Shown here piece after piece: positions 1 through 7,850 of a DNA stretch of 64,000 nucleotides. The notes under the pieces are model-generated. The model ran no database searches and was not told where the DNA came from. It saw only the letters and a list, made by a program, of their open reading frames with translations. The DNA is from Barthelona sp. PCE (lineage: Eukaryota > Metamonada: BaSk clade), in contig JAUFOR010000002.1 in assembly GCA_040285745.1 (NCBI GenBank), forward strand, positions 62,001 to 126,000, written 5' to 3'. Position 1 is the first letter of the stretch; every line of letters starts with the position of its first letter. Position numbers and translations under genes: made by a program.

Positions 1-227
1 GCAGTACCCAATGTTTTCTTCTGGCTGGCAGAAAGATTCACATTTTCATAAGCTCCAGGTCCGGGAGCAATGGTATGGTCCTTTCCGAAACGTTCTTGTT
101 TTTCAATGTAATGTGTGCCCTTTTTATAATTTGAGTAAATATCGTCAACATTGCATGATTCATAGTCACCAGGCCCAAGATCTGTGAGTTCGGCCGGAGC
201 TGAGCTGAATAGCTTCTCACTTGCCAT
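1..227 (-). CDS. STPGR (SHIPPO-type) repeat protein, N-terminal part, runs off left edge
   Basis: An ATG at 225-227 on the minus strand opens a frame that stays open to base 1, giving the first 75 residues of a longer protein. It contains two Pro-Gly-rich repeats of the sperm-tail PG-rich (STPGR) type: LGPGDYE at residues 17-23 and APGPGAYE at 53-60, about 37 residues apart. In characterised flagellates these short repeats occur in proteins that bind axonemal doublet microtubules, such as the ODF3/CIMAP family, and the spacing here fits. The 3' end lies outside the window, so total length and repeat number are unknown. Its promoter must lie in the 278 bases up to the stop of the PQ-loop gene. 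The assignment rests on repeat motifs only. Confidence 0.75.
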   Translation of the reverse strand, partial: MASEKLFSSAPAELTDLGPGDYESCNVDDIYSNYKKGTHYIEKQERFGKDHTIAPGPGAYENVNLSASQKKTLGT

Positions 228-505
228 TGTTGTGTAGTTGTAAAAGGGTTGAAAATTTAAACCACGAATATGACTTGTTTATTGCTTTAGATTTAGCAAA
301 GTGTTTAACATGCTCTTCTTTATATGTGTTAGGTGTAAAGAATTGTTTGACTGACCTTTTGAATTCCGAAAATGGATAAGACCTGAGTGTTTTTGATCAT
401 CTCTGAATGGCTTGGTGCATGTGCTAACCACATATTTTCATTCCGCATGTTTCTCACTGACAATAAAATTCGAATTAGACTCAAAAACAAGAAAAAATTC
501 TTTAC

Positions 506-1342
506 TTAAATCTGTTGATTATCTGAAACAACAAGCAATGGCTTTTCTGAATCTTCACGAGTAGTAGCAAGGGAACCCTTCATGATGACGTCATAGAAGA
601 GCAGTTGGAAGAAGATAATCATCTGGAAAACAAAACTGGACAAGAAGCTTACCCAAACACTGAACGGCTCACGGTTCATTACAGCGAGCCAGTACAACTG
701 GATACCAGCACCAGGTCCGGTCAGTGCGAAGAGGAAGATGCTGAGAGACTTACCTTCCTTCAATTTGAATACCAAAACGGTTTGAGTGACCCACTGGATG
801 AGGTTGAGGATCGACATCTCACCGTAGGTGTCAGCAACCCACTCAATAACACTGGTGCACGCACCCTTGCCGAAGATACCAGCGTAGAAGAGGACCCATA
901 AGATAGAGAGAGACATAAAAACAGTTAATGCAGTTACCATCATTTTTGAACGCTTGAAATCTGCATGGGACTCCTCTGTGTCCTTGCGTGGGTGGTATGC
1001 AATGTACATGTAACTGATAGGGAGGTATATGAGGAACATAATGAGTGCTTGCCAGAAAGTAGCTGTGGCATCATAAAACTGCCAAAAACTGTATTTGCTC
1101 ACATTAACAATGACAGGTAACTTCAAGATCAAGAGATCGAACATGACACAGAACTGGTTGAAAGAAGCAATGGCAAAACTAAAACAGCTTAATCCTGCAC
1201 TGCTTTTTGTTTTTCTTAATCTCAGCAATTGAGGCAAAACAGCAATGACGATGCCCAAAGTAAGAACTACACCGATAATTCTTGACAAAATGGTCTGATC
1301 ATCGAATACTCGTCGACATTCCCAAACTGATGAATGTACCAT
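506..1342 (-). CDS. PQ-loop repeat membrane protein
   Basis: A 278-aa multi-pass membrane protein with about seven hydrophobic segments. A PQ-loop motif (LPQLLRLRKTKSSAGLS) follows the first membrane segment. A second, weaker loop (IQWVTQTVLVFKLKEGKS) lies in the C-terminal half, matching the usual two-repeat layout of the family. PQ-loop proteins include lysosomal transporters of cystine and cationic amino acids and MPDU1, which is needed for use of dolichol-linked mannose donors. The PQ...KSxxGLS pattern occurs in both groups, so the substrate cannot be assigned. The C-terminal tail is short and charged and ends in the cytosol or organelle lumen depending on topology. The start is the ATG at 1340-1342. 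An opposite-strand open frame at 605-901 is a shadow. Confidence 0.8.
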   Translation of the reverse strand: MVHSSVWECRRVFDDQTILSRIIGVVLTLGIVIAVLPQLLRLRKTKSSAGLSCFSFAIASFNQFCVMFDLLILKLPVIVNVSKYSFWQFYDATATFWQALIMFLIYLPISYMYIAYHPRKDTEESHADFKRSKMMVTALTVFMSLSILWVLFYAGIFGKGACTSVIEWVADTYGEMSILNLIQWVTQTVLVFKLKEGKSLSIFLFALTGPGAGIQLYWLAVMNREPFSVWVSFLSSFVFQMIIFFQLLFYDVIMKGSLATTREDSEKPLLVVSDNQQI

Positions 1343-2174
1343 TATATTATAACAATTTTAGTAATGTGTAAAGTGTATTATGTTTGATACGGATAGGGTT
1401 ATACAATCTAATAACTCCAAATCTGAAAAAAGGAGTTGAAATGGAATGAATTAATGAAACCACAAATTTGACATGATTTTCTGAGTCAATCGGTGCTAAA
1501 TGCATCATATCCACCCAACTATGAGGCTTCTCTAAGATCAAGAATCCACGTATTTTATTCGGTAAGTTTACTACAAAGGTTCTTTGGATAATTTTGCGTT
1601 GCTATTGGCACCAATGGGCATTGCAGGGTGGTTTTTAAAAAGTTACAAATCCCAAAACTGTAAGGGTGATGTAAAAAATTGTTATAAAGCCGAAATGTTT
1701 ATTTTCCTCTAAAATAGAAATAAATCACACCAAAACTTCCATATAAAGCAAGATTACTTAAAAAAATTACCGATAAAATAAGAACATGCGATATCAAAGA
1801 TTTTCTTTTTTACATACAATACGTGGGTGTTAAATTCGTTTGTTGGAGCTGCATGTAGTTATACAGCACATGCCTATATGTAATATCAAACAAATCAGGT
1901 ACTGACCTTTTTGTCCATTTTTCATTAATACGCTCATTAATGGAGAATAATGTGTAATGGCAAAACTTCAATAGATGATGTATCTCTCCAGACACAATGG
2001 AGAAGATATCTAAACCCAATATTCTTATGCAGGCGCTGAAAATAGCTATTTCAAAAATTTGACATGTTTTTTCACTTTAAACAATATTAGCTGGTACATA
2101 TTGGCATATTTAAGCTGCTGAACACCAAGAAGTAACCACACACCTGCAATATTTTAAAAAACCTTTTTACTACA
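1343..2174. other. Divergent intergenic region, 832 bp, no gene seen
   Basis: AT-rich spacer between the divergent PQ-loop gene and the acidic coiled-coil gene, and the longest gap in the window. It must carry both promoters. Two short minus-strand frames (1347-1541 and 1810-2019) begin only at TTG codons and have no recognisable composition, so I do not call them. I see no tRNA, snRNA or repeat signature. A small inverted repeat (ATTGG, 2-base gap, CCAAT) lies near 1605-1616 but is too short to interpret. Confidence 0.6.
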
Positions 2175-2663
2175 ATGGGATGTTCAGGAAGTCAAGTTGA
2201 AGAGCAAACAGCTCAACCCCAAGTGCAGGAACAACAACCTGCAGGTTATAACCCCAATTTAGATCAATTCGTTGAACAACGTGAAGTAACTGATGCACCT
2301 TTTGATATGGAGGAGCATCCTATGGATGACGAAGATCTTGCAACCGAGGAGGTTGTTGAAGAGCTTGTCGAAGAGCTTGAAGAAGCTGAAGAGGAAGTAG
2401 AAGAAATTGAAGATGCTATTGATGACATTCAGGAAGATATAGAAGATATTGATGATAACATTGAGGCTCTTGAGGAGCAACTCGAAGACGCTGATGAGGA
2501 AGAGGCTGAAGCAATTATTGAACAGATTGCTGATCTTGAGGAAGAGAAGGAAGAATTGGAAGATTGTGAAGAAGAGCTTGTTGAAGAACTTGAGGAGGCC
2601 GAAGAGGTTGTTGATGACATCATAGAGGATCTTGAGGATGTTGATGAGCCTGAAGAATTTTAA
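2175..2663 (+). CDS. Acidic coiled-coil protein with N-terminal myristoylation/palmitoylation signal
   Basis: A 162-aa protein starting MGCSGSQ. Gly2 and a Ser at position 6 fit the N-myristoyltransferase consensus, and Cys3 beside the myristoyl site is the usual palmitoylation position, so I infer stable attachment to the cytoplasmic face of a membrane. Residues 1-60 are Gln/Pro-rich and disordered. From about residue 55 to the end the chain is almost wholly Glu, Asp, Val, Leu and Ile in heptad-like order (EELVEELEEAEEEVEEI and similar), predicting one long, very acidic coiled coil with essentially no Lys or Arg. No catalytic domain is visible and I recognise no family. In flagellates, dual-acylated small proteins often sit on flagellar or endosomal membranes, but nothing here shows which. 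An AATAAA begins directly after the stop. Confidence 0.85.
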   Translation: MGCSGSQVEEQTAQPQVQEQQPAGYNPNLDQFVEQREVTDAPFDMEEHPMDDEDLATEEVVEELVEELEEAEEEVEEIEDAIDDIQEDIEDIDDNIEALEEQLEDADEEEAEAIIEQIADLEEEKEELEDCEEELVEELEEAEEVVDDIIEDLEDVDEPEEF

Positions 2664-2669
2664 AATAAA
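2664..2669 (+). terminator. AATAAA polyadenylation hexamer
   Basis: AATAAA follows the TAA stop of the acidic coiled-coil gene with no spacer. It matches the placement seen after most plus-strand genes in the window. Confidence 0.55.
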
Positions 2670-3097
2670 TATGTAAAATAAGCAATTTCTATTGTGTCTT
2701 TATTTTTAATGCTATAAGATTGAAAACAACCAATCTTCATCGGTTCATACCATGTAAAAGTACTTAATGTCCTTTACCTATTGGGAAAAAGTTTAACAGG
2801 CACATTCCACAAACTGTCCTTCAATTTGCATTTCAACATTTATATTGTCTTAAAAGGAAGTAAAAAATCTCGGATAGACAATTTTTTATTCCAATTCAGA
2901 TGTTATGAACAAAGAATTTTTTCGTGTGTTTTTTAGTAGATTTGCATATTATAAACAATTTAATAAGATGACAAGTGCAGATTAATCACATATGTGGAGC
3001 TCGCTTGACTTTGTGATTCAATCTCAAAGCAGCTTCCCTAATCACTTTAAACAACCCTTTTCAAAAGCGTTTAAGGCGTTAGACCTCACGTTCTTGC
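2664..3097. other. Intergenic region, 434 bp, no gene seen
   Basis: AT-rich spacer between two plus-strand genes, holding the 3' end signal of the first and the promoter of the second. The last bases before the next ATG are a TCACGTTCTTGC stretch resembling the TCA-containing leaders of other genes here. No RNA gene or repeat was recognised. Confidence 0.55.
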
Positions 3098-4558
3098 ATG
3101 AGTCCACTATTAACAAGGCTAAACAGCTTTATACGGTTATTTAAGATAAGTAACAGTTCTAGTTTAAATTCAGACACCTTTAACTGCCTCCTATTACTTA
3201 AGAGATGGCTTGGGCAACGGGATAATCTCAACCAGGTTGCTCGCAAAATGTTGGCGCAAGGAAACTACGAGCGATTCAAAATACTTTTAACAATAGAAGA
3301 TCCAGAGACACATTTCAGTGCATCAGGGGATAGTACCGGATTAAGCCAATACTTAGAATGGATGTTTTTGTTGAGCAAACATGCTGAATTGGTGGAAACC
3401 ATTTTTGAATGCGCACAACCATCGTTAACGTTGTGTTTGGATCAGCTACACGAGCAGACACTAATGTTTGCGAATAAGGATAACATAAGCACTCATGACA
3501 TGACGAAATGTTCAATGTCAACAACACTCTTTGTTTTTCAGCTTTTATCACAGTTTTTCAAATATTTCCAACAATCACACCTTCAGGAACACTACAATCT
3601 TCACAAAATTGCACACATTCTGGAGATATCACTGGCAACAGGAACGTTTAGAAATGATTTGGACGTCTTCTCGACTCTGTGTCGATGCATAGGTTCATTT
3701 TTCAAGGTTGTTAACCCCAGAGACTTCCTAGAGTTCAAGCTTGAAGGCTCAGCAGGGCTATTGAGCGCTCCATTAAGTATCGTTATTGACATTTGCAACA
3801 CAAACCATGAGTATCTTTACAACGGTCTTTCTAAGTTCTCATGCACAATTCTTAGTTCACCAAGGCGGCAGCTGTTTGCAGGTGCCCTCATTCGACTCAT
3901 TACAGAGTCGTTAATTGTCTCTTTTGAGCAATGCACACACATGGAAAAAGTACGTCGTCCATCTTTTTACAGTTCATCATATTCAAATTCATCATCAAAC
4001 AACAGCAAGTACTCATCGTACAGGTCATCACACTCCAGTCACGGGTCTTCAACTGGATTGCGACATGTGAATATACAGTGGAACTATATCGTTCCGGCGC
4101 TTTTAAATATAATAGCAACTTGCCCCGAGCACGAGGTCCATCTGTACATGTCAATGGAGTTATTTGATTTACTCCATGACGTAGTACATATGTTACATCA
4201 ACAGAAAAACAAGCACACATACAAGATCAGCCTGACAACAAAGATTGTGAAATTTCTACTGACAGCATTGAAGATGAGCACACGATTTCTACAGGACTTG
4301 GTGGACTCCCCGCTGAGCCTGATGGTGCTCCGATTCATTTTGGACAGTAAGAATGAGGATCTGATTGTTGCAGCCATCCATTATCTTGGTCGTTTACTAC
4401 GTTTAAACGCAAGGATACCCCCAGAGATACTGAATTCCCGCCTCCTGAGTCGGATACAATTTTTGCAGAGCGATAGGTCGAAAGGGCTGTCGAAGCAAAT
4501 TAGGAAGCAGATTTCACTTAAATCTCTACGCGCCCTGGAGCAATTTCAAGGTAACTGA
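3098..4558 (+). CDS. Uncharacterised helical-repeat (HEAT/ARM-like) protein
   Basis: A 486-aa protein with no signal peptide or membrane segment. Most of it is predicted as amphipathic helices rich in Leu, Phe and His, in the manner of HEAT or armadillo solenoids, for example around residues 95-270 and 330-480. A Ser/Tyr/Asn-rich low-complexity insert (SFYSSSYSNSSSNN and following) at about 287-320 interrupts the helices and is a likely flexible, phosphorylatable loop. The C-terminus is basic. I do not recognise the family; a scaffold role is a guess from fold only. The start is secure because an in-frame TAG lies 16 bases upstream. An AATAAA lies 18 bases after the stop. The gene converges on the Polo-like kinase. 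Confidence 0.7.
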   Translation: MSPLLTRLNSFIRLFKISNSSSLNSDTFNCLLLLKRWLGQRDNLNQVARKMLAQGNYERFKILLTIEDPETHFSASGDSTGLSQYLEWMFLLSKHAELVETIFECAQPSLTLCLDQLHEQTLMFANKDNISTHDMTKCSMSTTLFVFQLLSQFFKYFQQSHLQEHYNLHKIAHILEISLATGTFRNDLDVFSTLCRCIGSFFKVVNPRDFLEFKLEGSAGLLSAPLSIVIDICNTNHEYLYNGLSKFSCTILSSPRRQLFAGALIRLITESLIVSFEQCTHMEKVRRPSFYSSSYSNSSSNNSKYSSYRSSHSSHGSSTGLRHVNIQWNYIVPALLNIIATCPEHEVHLYMSMELFDLLHDVVHMLHQQKNKHTYKISLTTKIVKFLLTALKMSTRFLQDLVDSPLSLMVLRFILDSKNEDLIVAAIHYLGRLLRLNARIPPEILNSRLLSRIQFLQSDRSKGLSKQIRKQISLKSLRALEQFQGN

Positions 4559-4575
4559 TTATAAATAGCATATTG

Positions 4576-4581
4576 AATAAA
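4576..4581 (+). terminator. AATAAA polyadenylation hexamer
   Basis: AATAAA 18 bases after the TGA of the helical-repeat gene, inside the short convergent gap before the kinase gene. Confidence 0.5.
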
Positions 4582-4639
4582 GCAATCGAGTTTACTGTCC
4601 AAGTGTTTTATGGCTTGCGACTGAGTTTAATCGAATGTA

Positions 4640-6199
4640 TTAATGTTGACTGAGACTGGGAAGCAGCGCTTTTAATCTATTAAGACGCTTCCTGAGCACA
4701 GGGTTTGTTGAGAAGTAGTTAACGACATATTCTTCGTCCAGGTGCCTGAATAAAACAATTTGGTGTTCGATACTGAGCACCAACTCGAAGTTATCAATGA
4801 ATCGAACCTGGAATACCTGATTTGAGATCCTGAAACCAATGGCATCATCAGTTACGTGACAGGCTTTAAGCCACACGTTCTCGAAGTTGGGGTGCCTGGG
4901 GCGGACGCGACAGTTTTTCACCAGGCGACTGTGCCAATACTTCATCAGCTTGCACTTTTTCGACAGGTCATAGCTGGGATCGCCCTGCTTAAGAGTCATG
5001 CCCTCGAACTCGCTGAAGGAGATGGTGTCGACAGATGAACGTGTGCGGTAATAGAACTGAGTATCGTTGGGCATCATCATACCTCTCGTCATGTCGTTGA
5101 ATATGACAGAAACAGCGCCGTTCGACATAAGCGCGACATGTCCGTGCTTATGAGTGTCGTGTAACCATTGTACAACAAAAGGAAAGGGGAAATCGTCGTT
5201 GGGCAGGGGTGTCAAGCCATACGACCAGTTTAATTCATAGTGTTCCCGGAAAAACTCGTGTCGAAGAGCCCTGTACAGTGTGATTCGATCCTTGGGGTCG
5301 TGTCTAAGCATCAATCTGATGATGCTGCGGGCTGTGTTCGATACTCTTGAGTTTTGCGGAAAGCTAAACTGTCCTCGTTTGATTGATGCGTATATAGCCT
5401 TCGGTTCGTTATTGTCTGAGCTGAAGGGTGCCTTTCCAAAAAGACAAATATACATTGCAATTCCCACCGTCCATATATCGACTTCTTTACCGTAGCTGTC
5501 ACCTTTTAACAGCTCGGGTGCAAGATAATTCGGCGTTCCGCAAAGAGACCTTCTCTCTCTTTGGACGCTACCTGCCATGCCAAAGTCACCAATCTTGATA
5601 TCACCTTCAGCGAAAAAAATATTCCCTGGTTTGATATCTCTGTGAATAATATCACGCTCATGCAAATGGATGAGAGCTTTGATTACCGACGCGAAAACAC
5701 GGCTACAGTCAGCCTCGGAGATGATGTGCTGGCGTTTGATGACGTCTTGCAGTGAATAATCGCATCTTTCCATTACAACATAAGCACAGCTATCGTCCCT
5801 AAACCATGAGTGGAAATTCACTATGTTCGGGTGCGAAGGCGTGCGGTTGCGGCACAGACCCGAGTGGATGCTAATTTCTTTCTGCAGTTTGCGCTTGTGG
5901 CGATCCTCCAAACCTTGGAAACAGATTACCTTGCAGGCCAGGATTTTTTCTTCACGGATGCCGTTGTTTCTGATGGGTACAACCTCATATACACTTGCAA
6001 ATCCACCGCGACCAAGAAAACGACCACGCTCAAAAGTCATGCCAGTTTCTCGATCAATAATAAGTTCATCTGGTTGCACAAGCACGCGGTCTTTCCGTCT
6101 TCTAATAATATTTAAGCCAGAAGATGTCCTTTCATTTGTTACAGCGATTCTTCTATGAGCTGCTCCCAGAGCGTGCGAATCGAAGGCCGAACGTTGCAT
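4640..6199 (-). CDS. PLK: Polo-like kinase
   Basis: A 519-aa Ser/Thr kinase with Polo boxes. The kinase domain (about residues 54-315) has the glycine loop LGRGGFASVYEV, the ATP-binding Lys90, HRDIKPGN with catalytic Asp188, DFG at 205-207 and the PLK-type segment RSLCGTPNYLAPE. The activating residue equivalent to human PLK1 Thr210 is Ser218. Polo box 1 (from about 345) and Polo box 2 (from about 440) are both recognisable by their Trp-led beta-strand patterns, so the phosphopeptide-binding module is probably complete. Length is close to the usual 550-600. PLKs control mitotic entry, spindle poles and cytokinesis, and in flagellates also basal-body duplication. The first ATG was used. Expected to be an active kinase. 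Confidence 0.95.
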   Translation of the reverse strand: MQRSAFDSHALGAAHRRIAVTNERTSSGLNIIRRRKDRVLVQPDELIIDRETGMTFERGRFLGRGGFASVYEVVPIRNNGIREEKILACKVICFQGLEDRHKRKLQKEISIHSGLCRNRTPSHPNIVNFHSWFRDDSCAYVVMERCDYSLQDVIKRQHIISEADCSRVFASVIKALIHLHERDIIHRDIKPGNIFFAEGDIKIGDFGMAGSVQRERRSLCGTPNYLAPELLKGDSYGKEVDIWTVGIAMYICLFGKAPFSSDNNEPKAIYASIKRGQFSFPQNSRVSNTARSIIRLMLRHDPKDRITLYRALRHEFFREHYELNWSYGLTPLPNDDFPFPFVVQWLHDTHKHGHVALMSNGAVSVIFNDMTRGMMMPNDTQFYYRTRSSVDTISFSEFEGMTLKQGDPSYDLSKKCKLMKYWHSRLVKNCRVRPRHPNFENVWLKACHVTDDAIGFRISNQVFQVRFIDNFELVLSIEHQIVLFRHLDEEYVVNYFSTNPVLRKRLNRLKALLPSLSQH

Positions 6200-6708
6200 T
6201 GAACAGTGTCAGACCCGATAAACCACAGCAAAAGATGTAAGATAAGGGAAAAAGAACGTTAGAAACGTAAATGCACATTATTCAAGTTAGAATATTAGGT
6301 GTTTTGGGGTTTACCTCATTGTCCAGTTGTTAACATAGCTTCGGAGTCAGCGCGCCAGTAAAATATTGAATGAAATAATGTTCTATCGAATAGTATGCAT
6401 TTTTGAGTTATGGATCATAAACCGTGCGTTATTTGACTAGAGACTGCTTGTATTTTCGTTTTGGCCCACAATACTGTACTCAAGTTAGTGAAGAGTTAGC
6501 TAATGAGGATATATTTTGCCTAAAGTTTTTGCTTCGATGCATAGCTTTATCTGCCAGTAGCTATACTAATGGGTTCTGAGGTAGATAAATACTACGTTTC
6601 ACAATTTTCAAGTATCTGTAAGCACATTTGAAAACGAGTAAGAACTTGTTATAGTAATTTTCTTCCCATTCCATATGTGTCTTCAACAATATTGTATACG
6701 TGAATAAT
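6200..6708. other. Divergent promoter region of PLK and TLDc-like genes, 509 bp
   Basis: Spacer between divergent genes. It is AT-rich apart from a CpG-rich GCGCGCC heptamer at 6350-6356, which resembles the core of E2F/MBF-type cell-cycle sites and lies 151 bases upstream of the PLK ATG; this is suggestive only. The PLK side has a polypyrimidine leader ending GTTCA directly before the ATG. No RNA gene was seen. Confidence 0.45.
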
Positions 6709-7827
6709 ATGTGGCATACGGTCGAAATACCCGTTTTATTTTTGGGACAAGGACGATTTGTCAGAGATAAACCAATTAAAGCCACACAAGATGTTGAAAA
6801 GGGTTTTATGTGCATGTATTTCACTGCGACAAGTTGCTTTGTCAGGATTGATGCACCAACACACCTCGAGAAAAGATTAGGATGTCATACTCATGAGACA
6901 TTTGGATTTTTTCCCTTCGAATCAAATGTTTTTCAGTATTTTTTTGACTTTGAACCTGGGTTTGCAGCCGAGCACATGCGCTACTTACGTAAAAGCCCTA
7001 CAATTGAGAATTTCCCCAATGTAGCATATGAATGCACCTCATTCAATTGTAATGTACTTCAGCTAACATGCTTCTCGAAGGACAGCTACTTTGTCCTGCT
7101 CACTGTTGATATGTTTAACGTTTTCCAGGAGATTATTTCAGAAAAAACGCATTGGGAAATATTCCCGTTCACCATCGAAGAAGAAATGCCTACCCCGGTT
7201 CAGACCCCAATAAGCTCTCCTCGTGGCAAGGCGGTAAATTTATGGACATGTGTGAGGGCTAATATACCGGTTAGTCTCCAGCACCGCTCAGGATTTAAGA
7301 AGCTGTATGATTCATCCCAGGATGGTCAAACGATACCGAATCTCATTCCCATATTCAACAGGAGCTTGAATATTGTCATTATTGTGACTTTTCAACAAAA
7401 TGGCGTTGAGCAAAAACTGGGGTGTTACATTCCATCTTTTTCATTGAACACAACCGTTTTTAAACGTGATAACACGTATTTATTTAATCAAGAAAGCGCG
7501 TTTGTGTTCTCATTAGTTGATAGAGTTTTTAATTTTGAATTTTTTGCTGCACGTGAAGATCTAGAGCAGAATAATGAAGAAGGAAGACTTTATTCACATG
7601 TTATTAATTTCGCAGACACAGTTCAGAACAGATTTCTAAAGATAGGGCTGGATAGAAAGAACGAAAGTATTCTATCTTTCATGAATGATATTAGGCAGGT
7701 TCAATTCTCTTCATCAAAGTCGTACCCAGGATTTTTTGAAAAACACAACGGGTTTGAAGATGGAACATTTGAGGCCGATAGGGTAGAAGTCTACCGAGTA
7801 TTCCACCCTCATGGAAGTCAGAAGTAA
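6709..7827 (+). CDS. Uncharacterised protein with possible divergent TLDc-like domain
   Basis: A 372-aa soluble protein rich in Phe and beta-strand-like segments. I start it at the ATG at 6709 rather than a GTG three codons upstream. Residues about 190-290 run in the order seen in TLDc domains: a hydrophobic stretch, HRSGFKKLYD, strands with LIPIF and IVIIVTF, a Gly-Cys segment, then an FVFSL strand close to an NFEFFA strand. TLDc domains normally read GFSLxxLY, then strands, GxFLS and ESFLFSL, so the order fits but identities are low. TLDc proteins (OXR1, NCOA7, TBC1D24) act in oxidative stress and bind the V-ATPase. Without a profile search this is only a suggestion. The stop codon is embedded in AGTAAA (7823-7828). 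Confidence 0.6.
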   Translation: MWHTVEIPVLFLGQGRFVRDKPIKATQDVEKGFMCMYFTATSCFVRIDAPTHLEKRLGCHTHETFGFFPFESNVFQYFFDFEPGFAAEHMRYLRKSPTIENFPNVAYECTSFNCNVLQLTCFSKDSYFVLLTVDMFNVFQEIISEKTHWEIFPFTIEEEMPTPVQTPISSPRGKAVNLWTCVRANIPVSLQHRSGFKKLYDSSQDGQTIPNLIPIFNRSLNIVIIVTFQQNGVEQKLGCYIPSFSLNTTVFKRDNTYLFNQESAFVFSLVDRVFNFEFFAAREDLEQNNEEGRLYSHVINFADTVQNRFLKIGLDRKNESILSFMNDIRQVQFSSSKSYPGFFEKHNGFEDGTFEADRVEVYRVFHPHGSQK

Positions 7828-7850
7828 AGACTGTATTGTTGTTTACATTG

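Noticed and set aside
605-901. 98-codon plus-strand frame opposite the PQ-loop gene
   Set aside because: Lies wholly inside the membrane protein gene on the other strand; it is an antisense shadow.
1347-2019. Two short minus-strand frames (64 and 69 codons) in the long intergenic gap
   Set aside because: Start at TTG, have no motif, and have AT-driven composition.
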